From Castor canadensis (lineage: Eukaryota > Chordata > Mammalia > Rodentia > Castoridae): a stretch of 64,000 bases of DNA. Within the stretch, counting starts at the first letter, position 1; each line of letters opens with the position of its first letter. The stretch covers positions 67,832,951 to 67,896,950 of the forward strand of contig NC_133402.1 of the NCBI RefSeq assembly GCF_047511655.1, given 5' to 3'. The notes beneath the pieces are model-generated. The model was given only the letters and a program-made list of their open reading frames with translations, did no database searches and was not told the DNA's origin. This document shows positions 12,551 to 24,928 of the stretch, one piece after another. The position numbers and the translations under genes are program-made.

Positions 12551-13424
12551 ATATAGAACATGTTTGTAACAGTGTAACTACTCTATGGAACTCAGGGAAA
12601 GAGGAAAAGTAAACAAGAATAATAGAGCATCAGTAATATAAAATATAAGATGTGAAGGTAGAGGATATAAGGATATATATTGAAAGCTGTTGAAAAATGG
12701 GGGATGGGAGGTAAAGGGGTAAGGGAGGGTGATGGAAGGGGTTGAATGGACTAAAGTAAAGCACACTCACAGCTGGCATACATTGAGACACCCCTTTTAA
12801 CATCAACTCAAATAGCAACAAAAACCAAGGCTATAAAATAGGTACAGTGGGGGGGGATGAAGAGGGAGATTAAGGTGACAGTAAATTGCAGATGGACATC
12901 ATATACCTATATGAAACAGAACTAAGAAACCTCTTGAGATTGCTTTAAGTGGGGTAGGGAGGGGGTTAAGGGGGAGAGGCAATGGAGAGCAATGTAAATA
13001 ATGTACAATATAATTCTAATCAGAATTGTCACTATGAATCCCACCCTGTATAATGAATATATCCTAATAAAAAATAAAGAACAAAGAAACCTCTTGCAAT
13101 TGCTTTAAGTGAGGTGGAGAAGGAGTCAAAGAGGGGAGAGACAGTGGTGGTGATCTAAGCAATGTACAATATAAGCCTGTTTGGAACTGTCACAATAAAT
13201 CCCCCTGTACAACAAATACAACCTAATAAAACATTAATGGGAAAAGGTAAAATGAACCTTCAGAGTTTGTTACATTTAGCTGTGTGTGTAATAATTGTAT
13301 CTTAATATTGCATATGAATATCAGTTTGAAAATTATAACCTATGTTATGAGAAGAGTGGGGTGTTCTGCTTCATAATAATTCTTCATCAGTTTAATTCAT
13401 CATTTCACATGGAGCACAGGATGA

Positions 13425-13545
13425 GAAGCGAGGCTCACTGACTCCTGGTCCTGCTTTGACAGCAGCAGGTCAATCTGGGTGGGTCAGTTTCCTATTCTGG
13501 ACCTGAGTTTCCCCATCTACACAATGAGAGGGACTTTCCTGGACT
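13425..13545 (+). mobile_element. MIR SINE
   Basis: 'ctgactcctggtcctgc', 'gggtgggtcagtttcc' and 'cctgagtttccccatctacacaatgagaggg' match the MIR core and its 'tgcctcagtttcctcatctgtaaaatgggg' part in order. Confidence 0.75.
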
Positions 13546-15934
13546 CTGTAGACTAGGACACTGCCCATGTGCTCCACCAAATCTGTGGCAAGTAAACTAC
13601 ACAAAATTTATACTTTGGGGGGACGGGGTACAAGGGGGTGGAGCGTCTGCCTAAGAGAGCAGAGATTCATGTTTCACTCTTTCTATGTGTCACACTACAT
13701 GAAAACTGTTTTCATATACACACTCCCTTTTTGCAAAGCCCAAAAGCACACCGGGGAACTTTAATAACTTTATCTGGAAATGTTAATTGGGTGCTGCTTT
13801 CTTCTGACAAGCTTACCTGTGGCCCATTTTGTTTTTGGCATCATACCACTGGTTTTTTCCATGATGTTAGCTGGTGTCCACCTTGTATTTTTCCAAGTAT
13901 TGATGAGCACATTCAATTAAAATATAGCTAAAGAAAAGAAAATTTAAAAAAATAAAATAAACATACCCAAGGGAGAGAAAGCAGAGAGGTAGAGAGGTAG
14001 CACAGAGTTCAGACTGAGCAAATATGTAACTTTTAGAAAATTACATATATGTGTGTGTATACATAATATCTTTCATTCCAAAACCTAAGAAATTTCACCA
14101 GTTTAAGAACCTTAAGCAACTGAAAGTTGAACAACAGAAAAGGAAAAATATTTTTTCTGAAAACTGTAAAAGATAACACAATGTCAAAGCAATACAGAAT
14201 CTATTTTTATTGCAATGTGTTAAAACCCATCACATTCTTTGCTTTTTCCCTGGTACTAATGTTACTATGATGTGTTGTTAGGAATTGTATTTGAATCTGT
14301 TCTCTTTATTTGAAAGCCTTATGTTACATGTTAGGAGAGGAAGGTTGTGAAATTACTAACTGTGCATTAGTCTCATACTGGTTTTCAGAGCCTATTAAGC
14401 AACATACTCAGCATCTTAGTGGTTTGGAATTAGCCCCAAACACAGCATATTCCATAGGCCCCCAACTCTACAATCTGCTCTATTGCTCTACAAGCAATAG
14501 AATTGTTAGAAAATCAAATGCAGCTTAGGTGGTCATAAGTAGTAGGCCAGTATGGGGAATTGTAGATCTTCTCAATGAATGGATGGTTTTTTCAACAGCA
14601 TAGGGTCTTTTTGTCACGCCAGACAAAATTCTAAAAATGTGAACATCATAAGCAATATTACACTCTCCTTTTTCTAGGAAATAACATATCAAGACCAAGA
14701 TTTGGTATATTATTACAGACATATGCTAAGGTTTATGTATTTGAAGGGACCTAATAACAAATTCTGACAAATAACGTCTTCATTACTTATGCATACATCT
14801 AACAGTAACATAGCAGTTTCTCTGGGGTCAACTGAACATGCTTTTTGTCCCTCCCTGTGTAGGTGAATTTTGGGCGTGTACTCTAATATTTGGTGCTTAT
14901 GGAGAGGAAGCACAAACAATGCTAGGGAAAGACTGTTCTATTACATTCAAGTTAAACTGCAACTGTTTTTTTTTTCAAATAACATCTTTACTCATCTGAT
15001 CTGGAATTTGATAAAATCAAAATACCCAGCCAAAAACAAGTCTCAAACAGTCAGTGTTTCATTGATTCATACATTGATATAGATTAGGAACTCACACCAA
15101 GGTGACGTCATTGACAGCACAATGTCTATGAAAACTAAGTTAACACTGTACAATTATTTTAAGATTAATAGAATGGGAACCCTGGAGTGGTTGTGTGGAT
15201 ATTTTATTGATCCAAGTATAAATGTCAGAAAACAGGGATGGAATTATGGCTGGTTGAAAGATTGAAATTCCTGGTTCTTTCAGGAATTCAAATTATATGT
15301 TTGGCCTTGTTAACCCACTGTGAGTGTGGTGTCCTCTCTGCAGAAAACAGAACAAACCAACGTCAGATAAAAATGCAAGTCAACATTTCATTGGCCCTAA
15401 AGAACAGCCTCTATAGCACACTAATAAAAATGAGAAAGTTAAGAAGCCATTGAATATTAGAGATTCGAAAACTAAGAATAATTTGACTAGTCTCCAACTC
15501 TCAAGTGAGGCACCTGGGCTCTGATGGTGAATCTAGATTAATTAATATGCATATTTCAATTGACTTTCTTGATTATTATTCAGCATTCAATCATGCTGAC
15601 CATTCTTTTATGTCTCTTTTTATGTTTTCATGGATATTTTCTTTTTTAACAGTGCTTTTCTACTTAAACCTAAAATCAAATGTGACAACTACTAAGAACA
15701 TTTGAATATTCAAATAGGCAATCTCTATTTAAAGGATACTCAATAACCAGGTATGAGGCGAAATTCCAGCAAAAAATAGAATTTATCCCCAAAAGGATCA
15801 GCAAAGATTTCTAGAACCTTACAGATATGTAGCGGCTCAGAAGCAACAACAAAGAGAAGTTACTGCCTTTATGGAGATTGTAGAGCCAGAGAAAGAAATG
15901 GTGGCTCTAGTGGTCCTGGAACCCAGCAAGATCT
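13546..15934. other. Unassigned noncoding DNA
   Basis: No gene recognised. Open frames of 60-97 codons overlap on both strands and show no domain or splice context. Short purine-rich and (TG)n-like words at 14045-14065 are the only simple-sequence features. Confidence 0.5.
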
Positions 15935-16240
15935 GGGCAATGGAGAATGAGATTCCCTGAAGGAATGAGAGTCATAGAGGTTGGAACCACTGCCAAAGAC
16001 CCACTGCCAAAAAATGTAGGGCAGTCACTGGAAAAAAAACCCCAAACTCTCCCCTTGGGTTGTCTGCCTGCATATCCTATTAGCCAAATGCATAAGACAC
16101 CAGAACTAGAAGCCAGTCCAACCCCCCATTGGCCAAACTCAACCAGAAGCTAACCAGCAAAAAGGCCAGGTGATGCCCACAGTAGAGGTCAACCTCCCAA
16201 GGAATGAGCAGGGCACAGCAGAGTAAAAAAATGCATGTAT
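15935..16240 (+). repeat. Repeat-like block of unassigned family
   Basis: The words 'ggttggaaccactgcc', 'tgtctgcctgcatatcc', 'attggccaaactcaaccagaagc', 'gaggtcaacctcccaagg' and 'gagcagggcacagcagag' look like a shared mammalian interspersed repeat (LTR or DNA-element type). I cannot name the family with certainty. Confidence 0.3.
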
Positions 16241-16539
16241 GGGGTAAGATACCAGGGGCAAATGGTGCTTAATCAGCTGCATTCCTTTCCACCCTTGACA
16301 TTTAAAACAGGAATCCAGAGAACCAGCACGGTGCTTTTTTGTACAACATGAAAAAAAAAAAAAGGGTAAAAGTATTCAAGTTCATTCCCCAAAAACTCAT
16401 TGTTGCAGTGCTATTGCAAGTTGACTAATTTAACACCTATGTTCCCACTGAATGGAATCTTTCTCTGCAAAAAGATTTCTGGAATGAAGAATAAAAACAC
16501 AGGCAAGTTGCATCTCTAACATAGTTTACACCTGGAAAC

Positions 16540-17060
16540 TTTTATTTCAGTCCACCTGTGACCCAGCTATTCTGTTTCATTTCTCTGAAGTGGAATACAG
16601 AATTGTGTATGTGAGTGGAGGCACACAAGGGTGTCTATTCTGATAATACTTGTAATGACTCAGATTTCAAGTGGTAGGTTTATTCATGCAATGAAATACT
16701 ATCGTGATGAAACTTCTCACAGCAACATGGAAAAATCTTATCAACATCACGTTCAGCAAAAAAACAAGATGAAAGCAGATACATTAACAGTATGGATCCA
16801 TCTATATGAGCTTAAAATTTATACTGCTTGGAATATATTCATAGTAGAAAAAGCATAAAGCAAAACAATGAAATGAATACCATGAAAGTAGGTGTAACCG
16901 TACCTCTGGGAGGTTAGGTTATAGGAAACACATACTCATGAGGTATTTGATTCTATAATTGATGCAATTTTATATGATGTTTCCATGTTTGCTCTATAAT
17001 TATTTAATATTGTATATGTTTATTTTATGTATGCTTCTATATGTGTGCAATATTTCAAGG
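16540..17060 (+). mobile_element. Ancient L1M/HAL1-type 3' region
   Basis: 'gaatacagaattgtg', 'tattcatgcaatgaaatactatcgtgatgaaa', 'cagcaacatggaaaaatc', 'aaaaaaacaagatg' and 'cctctgggaggttaggttatagg' give the order seen in old L1M/HAL1 3' ends ('...acaatggaatactat...aacatgga...ggttgcctctggggag...'). Degraded and noncoding. Confidence 0.6.
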
Positions 17061-19005
17061 TGAAGTGGCTTTAAAGTTACTACCTGCATTTCTGTTGTGT
17101 GACAATTTTGAATTTTATAATGAAGAGCTTTCTTGGTAATTAAATAGATAATCCTTTTCCGGGAAACTTTGTGCTTTGAAATAATTTCCTTGTTTTCTAA
17201 CCCTTAATTATAACACTCATCAGAAACAATAAATTAAAAGGAAAATCCAGAACATCTTGTTTCTGCAATTGCTGAAAAGTTCAACTTAGGTGTGTCTCCA
17301 CTGAGGAAGACAATTTGTCCCCAGGTCATATGTACCATGTGTCTATTTTCAGAACAAGAAGAAACAGAACAGAAAATATAAGGGGCTTGATCTCAGGAGA
17401 GAATTATAGTATGAAAAACAATTAAATAATAATTAAAATAGTGTAAATACGCCAAAAAAATATACATATCACTGGGTTCTGGATGACTTTGGAGTCAAAA
17501 GTAGTGAGTGGGTCAAGATGGCTGAGGAGAGTGGTGTCTTCAGGGATCTCTGTGCAGAAGGGGAAAAAAATGACCAGATTAGAGTAGAATCCTAGTTTAT
17601 TTTACTAGTTAAAGCTGTAAAATAACCCAGTCAAAGAATTAATAAATCTCCATAAAATATATTGACACCTAGTCCTTGAAATTTAAAAAGTTCTCTTGCA
17701 TCTTAACATTTTTCTTTAATACCCAAGCATATTAGAGATATGACATTTATCATAGATGATAAGAAATCTTTTAATAATGATTTAAGGAGTACTGAGCACT
17801 ATCACTTAGCCATTTCCTCCTAACTTTCTCTTCTTGGGAAAAGATGTGTTCTCAAACTAGACTGAACTTTCTTTCCCATGCCAAGTTTCTTTTCCCAACC
17901 TGTTTTTCTCACGACTAAAATATTTCCACATGTATTAATTATGTTCTGATGCTTGTTCATAATTTATTTGAAATTATTTTTTTTCTAAAGTCCCCCTGCC
18001 TTTTCTGTTAGCATACATTAAAAAGTCATAGAGCTGAAGGACTTAGGGATTTTTGCATTGAGGGGATAGGATGCCCAAGTCAAGACATAGGATACAGGTC
18101 AAGTAGCATTATCTCCAAACTGCTCTGGAGACCCTAGCCAAACTCAAACTGCAGTTCGAATTTAGCCTTAAAACAACACTGTACAACTTTACTGTTTTTA
18201 TGTTATATTCCACTTTCCAGAGCGGTCAGTGTGTAGAAAGGGCCATTCTGAGACAACTGCCATACAAATAACATCCTTAAAACAGAGCCCTCCGTGAGTG
18301 TGCATAAGTAGCAAGCACCTAAACATGGTGATGTAGCTAAGAGTTGTAATTCAAGTTTCAACCTAAACCTCATCTGTGCAGGCAAGATTATTTTAAGAAT
18401 TAAATGAAATTCCTGTTAATCATCTTAGAAGCTACCATAGAAGCAGAATTCACAATAGGACCATGAAAACAAAGTAGGGACCATCTAAACATCTATTTAG
18501 ATGATTTCATACAACCTCAACAAAGGACAAAGAGAACCAACAATAGCCTGTCTACCTGAGCAAAGAGCCCTATGCCCTTCTGCCTTCCACAGTGTCCCTT
18601 CTAACTGTTTTCTCCCCTAAATGTGTCTTAACATGGCTCCTTTATCTACAAAAGAAAGACCAAAATCAACAAACAAGACAAATAGCCTAAATCCAAAAAA
18701 GAACAAATAAAAATGTTTCCCAAGCACTGCCTTTCCCTTTAATTGCCACCTTAATTCTGTGTTTTTCTTCTCAGCCACTTAAGAACATCTCTACACTTAC
18801 TCTTACAACCTCCTGATCACTTACAACCTATTACATTGGGGTCTCTGCCTCTTTCCTCTGCTGAAACCACCTTCTCCGGTCATTGACTCCCTCCTATTTG
18901 CAAGATGAAAGTGATATTTTTAGGGTTTTTATGTTTGCATTGGCACTTAACTTCCTCATTAAACCAAGAAGCAAGCTTCAGCCCACTCCCTGATTTTGCA
19001 TGGTT
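17061..19005. other. Unassigned noncoding DNA
   Basis: A short stretch at 17505-17540 ('gtcaagatggctgaggagag') resembles the usual 5' start of an L1, but no L1 body follows. Otherwise no gene or repeat is recognised. Confidence 0.4.
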
Positions 19006-19007
19006 CA

Positions 19008-19252
19008 TGAGATTGGAATAGTTTTCATATTTTTAAAAGGTTAAAAAAAAGAAGAAGAATCTGTGACATGAAAGATTTATGAATTTAAAAGTCATAAATA
19101 GTTTTACTGGAACAAGCCACACCTATTTGCTTGTCTATGGCTGCTTTTGTGCCACAGATGAGAGCTGAGTAGTTGCCACAATGACAGGGTGTGGCTACAA
19201 AGTCTAAAACATCTACACTCTAGGACTTTACAGAAAAACTGTGCCAGGGCCA
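19008..19252 (+). mobile_element. hAT-Charlie-type nonautonomous DNA transposon fossil
   Basis: The order 'tgttcatg...tagttttcatatttttaaaaggttaaaaaaaa', 'gaatctgtgacatgaaag', 'aaatagttttactggaacaagccacacc', 'ttgtctatggctgcttttgtgcca', 'gagctgagtagttgccaca' and 'ctttacagaaaaactgtgccagg' matches a common mammalian hAT element ending in 'ggccctttacagaaaaagtttgccgac'. No transposase is present. Confidence 0.65.
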
Positions 19253-19315
19253 ATTTAAACCCTGTTCAGCTGGGTTTCAAGATGCAGCTTCTGGAAAAGT
19301 TTTGACTTCCCTGTT

Positions 19316-19380
19316 AAGCCTTTCCTCAGCTGTTGTAAAGATTAAATAAGATAGCATATGCAAAGAACTAAGGCAATAAC
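19316..19380 (+). mobile_element. MIR 3' fragment
   Basis: 'ttgtaaagattaaataagatagcatatgcaaagaac' matches the MIR 'gaggattaaatgagttaatacatgtaaagcac' segment. Short and diverged. Confidence 0.45.
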
Positions 19381-22300
19381 ATCTCACAGCTTGTATTGAA
19401 TCAGTGCTAGCTTTTCCTCTTCGCATCTCTGCTTCTGCCTATTGCTTAGATGTGTGCCCCACCCCCGTTGCATCTTCAATTTTTCTTCTTCATTTCTCAC
19501 TCTCTAACCTCAGTTCCTGTAGCCTTCAGCAGCATCTCCATGCTGATGCTCCCCAAAGCTACATATCCCAGACAAGTAAAGGTTTTGCTTTACTTGAATG
19601 CTCTTCAAGAAAACAAACTTAGCATGTCTAAAATAAAGCTCATCCTCCATCTAAACATTCGCTCGTTTTTGCTTCCTTGACTCAGTGAGTAGCACTGCCA
19701 TCTACCCAACCAGTACAACACCTCTTCCTTTCTGCCTTGCCTTTACCCTCCACATTCAACCACTCAATGAGTCCCTTCTGCTGCACTTCAGATGCTTGCA
19801 TTGCCATCCACACAGCCACCATTCTAGGTCTTTCCCTCCCAAAGTATCTCACTCATTTCTCTGCCAGAAGTCTGGTGACACTTGAGTCTGTCCTCCATAT
19901 TTCCACCAGAATTCGCTTTTGTTTCCCTACTTAGCACTGGAATCATAACACTCTGTTCAGTGACTCCTGAGACTCATTGCCAACAAGAATTGGTCCAGAC
20001 ACTTGGTCCTAGGCTTTCACAATCCATTCCTTCACCAAGATTTACTAAGCATGGACTAAATTCTGAGATGTGCCAGACTACAGGTAGAACACTGAACAAG
20101 ACTAGCACACTCTTTCTTATATGGGGATTCCAACCCATTACAGGAGATCAATATTAAGTAAAGAACCATTGTGTTTTCCTTCCACCCACATTGGCAAAGG
20201 CACACCTTTATCATGCCTTCTGCACACTTGGTGACCTCTGCCTGTAATATCCTCAAATTCTTCCTCCTCTTGGATGAATACCTTCCCCAATTTGTTGCTG
20301 ACAAAACTAAGTCTAGCCTTCTAGCTAATCTCTAAGCATATATCTATTATTTATTTATACTATTTATTATTAATACTATCTTGATTTTCTTACCTCACTG
20401 CATTGTCAATTTCTTTTATTTAGGGTTATATTATATTGACGCCCCATGACTAACACCAGTGATTATTATAGTTGGTTTAATTAATTAAGTGTGTCTCTTC
20501 TATGACTAAAGGCCAAAAATTAGCTTATATCTACACTATACTGAGCAGTATTTGAGAGAATAAAATAGTAAAGAAATAAAAAGAGGTAATATGTTTATCT
20601 CAGATAATGAATATAAACAAGCTAGTACATTATTTGCATCTTAAGCAATTAATTCTAATAATACCACTTTTACATTTTTTTTCATTCAAGGAAAGCCTAA
20701 TGATTTGCCAAAAGAGGCATATTCTAGCTATGAATGTTTAATTTTTAGCAACTAATTTTGTGTATGGCTTTAGTATGTTCAAAGTATACTTCAGTGACAT
20801 ATAATCTCTTTGAAAATAAATACTAAGTATATTATCCTCACAAAAAACATTTGCTCTATATGACTGATTTGTTTACATCTTCTAGATATTCAAGTCACAA
20901 AGAGAATGATGAATGGGCTACAAAAAAACAGAAGAGAAAAAATTGTAATAATAACTATTCTAATCTTCAAGATATGCCAAAGGGGAGAATCAGGAAATTA
21001 CCAAGCAGTTAACATCAATACTAGGGAAGAATAAGAACAAATAGTAACAAAAATGATCAGGAAGTACTTAGGCAGGAGCAATTTAATGAGCAACTAGCAG
21101 CATGAGTTCATGTAGAAAGACTGTGGAGTACAAGCCAGTCGGGGAGTCTGAGTACAAGTATTATCAGCCAAGGGGACCTGAATTTGTCTATTTTCAATTA
21201 TTGCTATAACCATGTGAAAAAGTGTCATGAATTAAAATAATCCTATGAGGATAAAAATAAAATTAACTCCTGGCTGATGCACTGGAAAGGGCAGTACTTA
21301 GGAAAAACTTGCTATTTAGAAAACATCTTCAACCAATTATGTCCCTCCACTGGACTCCAAGTGGTTCGTAGAAGTATTGAATAATCTTTGCCCACTTCTT
21401 AACTAACAGTTGCCTAGATCTTGCTAATGAGTGGTTTCAAAGCCAGCCAAATATGGACCGTTCATGGAGACTATTTTTGTGAATAACTCCAGGATAAAAG
21501 CTAGTAAAAGTCCAGAAATAACAGCTCTTGGCAACCCAGAAGCTGCAGGTGAGTGTGTAAACTTTTACTTTTTTAAAAATAATTTGTTTATGTGTAAGGA
21601 CTTAAAACAAAGAGGAGTCCTTAGAAGTATTTGGACTACCAGTCAAGTTAAAGGTCCTAAATGGACCAGAGGAAGATACTAAATGAACTTTTTTTATTTG
21701 GGACTTTCTCTAACCTCATGGAATTCAGGTCAGCTATGAACAACTCTCTAAAAAGATGCACACTTCACTGATCAGTGAGGGACCTGTTTGGGTCAAGAAC
21801 CATGCAACTCAATCAGCAATGACATGAGTGTGCTCTGGCCAACAGGGGCATTTTGAAGAAGGCCAGATGCCAAAGAAGCGTCAGTTAAGTAGACGCCCGA
21901 TATCATGACCTCTGTGGCCAGGAAAGGACAACCAGCATGATGGGTGCATAAACTATTCGACAGTAAAGGAGAAGCCACCTGCCAAAACTGAGCCTAAGTA
22001 AGAAAGGCAGTGGGAAATGTTTGAATTGTATCATGAAGTTGATTAATGGAAATATAACTACCACTGGGACAGCCTGTCCTCCTTATCTTTCCTTGGCCAA
22101 TTAAATTCAAGTGCAATTTTGCAAATGTCACCTATTCTTCTAAAATTTTAATCTGAAAGTGCTAATTTCTTTAAATGGATCAAAATCTAGATGCTTCTCT
22201 CTCATAAATTCCTACCTTATTTTTTCCCGATACTTCATCTTTCAATACTTACTATACAAAACTTCCTTCTGTTAAAGTTAAGTACTAAATAATTGATGCA

Positions 22301-22648
22301 ACTGAGTTCCTTTGTAGACAGCATGGTATTTCTCCAATGATTATCAATGATGGTGCCCACAGATTTAAAACACACACATAAAACACCTCTCCTGTTGGAA
22401 TTATGTTTCCGTAGCATTTTTGCATTCTTTCCTATCACTTATCAAAAATTTTGCTGATGGATACAGTGACCTTGCTATTTTTAGAACATGAAATTTACTC
22501 AATACTAAAGTGAGCCATCATTTGTTGCATCTTAAGTCATCTCTAAAGATAGAAATAGTTTTGTTCCTATTGGCTTTCTCCTCTTTCCTTATGAACATTT
22601 AAATAACTTCTAAAACAGCTGGTTCACAGTTAAAGCAAAATACAACTT
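19381..22648. other. Unassigned noncoding DNA with weak L2-like patch
   Basis: An L2/MIR-like patch is seen at 20035-20120 ('tttactaagcatggac', 'tgtgccagactacagg', 'gaacactgaacaag'). The 60-90-codon open frames at 19404-20304 overlap in several frames and show no coding signature. No gene recognised. Confidence 0.45.
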
Positions 22649-22657
22649 AGAAAAACA

Positions 22658-22797
22658 AATCTTTTGGGAGAGGAGAGATAGAGAATGGTGGAGGAAGTGA
22701 ATTCAAGTATGATATATTCAATATACTGTAAGAAATTTTGCAAATGCCACAATGTACCCCCACCCAGCACAACAATCAATAAATAAAAATTTAAAAA
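22658..22797 (+). mobile_element. Very short L1 3' end
   Basis: About 140 bases of L1 3' UTR ('gtggaggaagtgaattcaag', 'atatattcaatatactgtaag', 'gccacaatgtaccc', A-rich end). The flanking direct repeat AGAAAAACA at 22649-22657 and 22798-22806 supports an independent, heavily 5'-truncated retrotransposition. Confidence 0.8.
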
Positions 22798-22806
22798 AGA
22801 AAAACA

Positions 22807-23340
22807 TATTTTTCCTTTTAGATGTTTCTAAGCCTTTATAAATTCTATCACACTTACCACGTTATTGGATAATACCCAAAATATACTTATATTCTAGAGA
22901 GTTGTAGAACCTTACAAATGTTCATCCTTCTCCTCTACAATGAAGGTAACAAAAATAGTAGAAGTTCTAATTAACGATCCGTGAAGTTTATAACTTGTTT
23001 ATTTGAAAGAGGTTACATTTGTAAAAGGTAGAAAAGAAGAGGAGTGAAACATTTACTCCCCTCCATATTTGTTTCTGGTAGTTAAAGTAAATCTGGCAAT
23101 GATACTCTCCTAACAGACATCACTGAAAAACTCAGCTGTGTTAGTGAGGCCATGTGCACACGTGGGAATGTCATTTTTGTCACATTCATCCTCCTCCACA
23201 TTCCTGTAAAAGTCTGTAAAGCAGAGCATACATTTTGGTAAACTATATTGACTATGATAGATTCCCATCCAATCAGGAGGATTTTTTAGTGACTGCATTT
23301 GAGCTTTGGATAGCATACAATATTGGAGTTAATAAAAATA
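22807..23340. other. Unassigned noncoding DNA
   Basis: A 68-codon minus-strand open frame at 23110-23316 is cysteine-bearing but I recognise no family and see no splice sites matching it. No other feature seen. Confidence 0.4.
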
Positions 23341-23344
23341 GTTG

Positions 23345-23520
23345 ACCTTTATTGAAACCTAGTTTTAGGCCAAACACAGTTTTGGTTGTTCTACTTCACT
23401 GAATCCTCCTTCACATCGAGCTGGGTGCTATTATCACTCACATTTTACTGACGACTAAACTGAAACACAATTTAAATAACTTACCACATTCACACAACTA
23501 GCACACACGATAGTGGAAAC
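23345..23520 (-). mobile_element. MIR SINE
   Basis: 'ttaggccaaacacagtttt', 'cactgaatcctcc', 'gctgggtgctattatcactcacattttactgacgac', 'taaactgaaacacaa' and 'acttaccacattcacacaact' follow the antisense MIR consensus from the 'gtgccaggcactg' end through 'gaggaaactgaggc' to 'aaggtcacacagct'. Confidence 0.75.
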
Positions 23521-23762
23521 CCCTCATTTTTAAGTGCCAGCAAACATGTAGATGTCAACTGGCTTAGCCAAACTCTATTAGTGCCTCTGGAGAGAAAGGA
23601 GAACAGAGGCTGGTCTGAAGCATGAATAAATTCACGCTGCTTTTATATTTTCAAAAAACACAGCATAAAGTTCAAAGGAGAGTGTAGTAACTACTGGCAA
23701 GTAAGAGCAGGAAAATTAAGAAACTGGCATTTGATCTGAGTCTTTGAGGACAGGCAAGTTTT

Positions 23763-24245
23763 TTTTTAATTAAGAAATATTCATTGTACAGGGGGGATTC
23801 ATTGTGACAATTCCAAATAGGCTTATATTGCACATTGGTTAGATCGCCCCCACTGTCTCTTTCCCTCGGCCCCCTCCCCCACCCCACTTAAAGCAATTGC
23901 AAGAGGTTTCCTTGTTCTGTTTCATATAATATATGAAGTCCATCCACCATGTTCCCTCACCTTCATTCACCTCCCCCTTCCACCCACAAATACCCCACAC
24001 ACTGCCTATTTTACAGACCTGTCTTAGTGTTCAAAGGGATTTCTCAATGTATCCCCTTGTGAGTACAGTTTACTTTGGTCCATTCAACCTCTTCCATTGC
24101 TCTCCTTACCTCCCACCTCCCATTTTTCAACCGTTTTCAATGCACATCCCTGTACCCTCTACCTTCACAGATGCTATGCTTTATGATCTTGCTCATGCTC
24201 TATTATTCTCTTTTCCTTGCCCTCCTTCCCCGAGTCCCATGGAGT
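23763..24245 (-). mobile_element. 5'-truncated L1 3' end (antisense)
   Basis: Matches, in reverse complement, the 3' UTR at 12590-13075: 'acagggggattcattgtgacaattcc', 'ttatattgcacattg', 'acttaaagcaattgcaagagg', 'atatgaagtccatc', 'ctctaccttcacag'. The poly-A tail appears as T-rich DNA at the left edge. A direct repeat GGCAAGTTTT at 23753-23762 and 24246-24255 is the TSD. The 124-codon plus frame here is a chance frame. Confidence 0.9.
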
Positions 24246-24255
24246 GGCAAGTTTT

Positions 24256-24835
24256 CAAGCAGCATTCGGAGGTTGTCTGGATAAAGGGTCAGCATGGACA
24301 AATGTAGAAGTAGAATTGAAGAGACTCTGCTAACAGCAGAAATCTGTGATGGCAGGAGTGAGCAACAGAAATTGGAGTCAAAGCAAAGGTCTCTTTGTAA
24401 ATTTAAAGTTCTTAAAGCTTAATGCTATTTAAAAAAAATTACAAGGGCAATACAGAGAATATCTTTTTGTTTTTTCATTGTGAGTAACAATGCATGGATT
24501 CCATTTTATAACCTCTCCTAGCTATGCAGTGAATTCACTTGGAAGCTACAAAGGATAAGACTTTCGTGTGGATGATCTAAATTCATGTGCTCCCTGAGCC
24601 AGTAAACCAAAGTACGAGCAGTAGTAGACTAGGTAAATGTCCACCATGATATCATCTAAAAGTCTGGCTCAACTCTCTCAGCATCTCAGCACTAGGATGG
24701 ACTTCCACTTAGGAACACACCTGAGCAGGTGAAACCCTAGGGCTTCAACTTCAGAGTCAGCAAAACTGTCCACAAAGACACCTTCAAGGTGCTTGATTTC
24801 CAGACAGTTCCTATGCTGTGTTTTTTGTTTATTCT
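24256..24835. other. Unassigned noncoding DNA
   Basis: No gene or recognised repeat seen between the L1 at 23763-24245 and the SINE at 24838. Confidence 0.45.
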
Positions 24836-24837
24836 GC

Positions 24838-24928
24838 TATTTTTTGTGTGGTGATACTGGGATTTGAACTCAAGGCTTCACACTTGCTAGGCAGTTGCTC
24901 TACTGCTTGAGCCACACCTCCAGCCTCT
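24838..24928 (-). mobile_element. tRNA/ID-like SINE tail (antisense)
   Basis: 'tgtggtgatactgggatttgaactcaagg', 'cacacttgctaggcagttgctctactgcttgagccac' and 'cctccagcct' are the reverse complement of the tRNA-related part found at 46505 and 48955. The left edge is T-rich (poly-A tail). No B1-like head is attached to this copy. Confidence 0.8.

Larger units (their letters stand above)
6985..13077 (+). mobile_element. Near full-length L1 inserted into an older L1
   Basis: A 6.1-kb L1 with about 470 bases of 5' leader, ORF1 remains, ORF2 remains, and a 3' UTR ending in 'taataaaaaataa'. It is flanked by a perfect 14-bp TSD, AGAACAAAGAAACC at 6971-6984 and 13078-13091, both copies belonging to the 3' UTR of the host L1. 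The 3' UTR carries a G-rich tract at about 12952-12981 of the kind common in mammalian L1 tails. Many frameshifts and stops show it cannot mobilise by itself. Confidence 0.9.
6442..13254 (+). mobile_element. Older 5'-truncated L1 split by a younger L1 (host element)
   Basis: The outer element consists of 6442-6984 and 13078-13254. The left piece holds the ORF2 C-terminal end ('ttaagtgaaataaacc', 'catgttttctctcatacatgg') and 3' UTR down to 'tatatgaaatagaacaaagaaacc'. The right piece resumes at 'tcttgcaattgctttaagtgagg' and runs to the 3' end and a degenerate A-rich tail at about 13220-13254. The two halves join into a continuous L1 3' UTR when the inner insertion is removed. Its own TSD survives as AACCTTCAGA at 6432-6441 and 13255-13264. 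Confidence 0.88.

Noticed and set aside
17505-17540. L1 5' end-like 'caagatggctgaggagag'
   Set aside because: No L1 body or TSD follows, so the short match is not enough to call an element.
23110-23316. 68-codon cysteine-bearing minus frame
   Set aside because: No family recognised, no promoter or splice sites in register; length is within chance for this composition.
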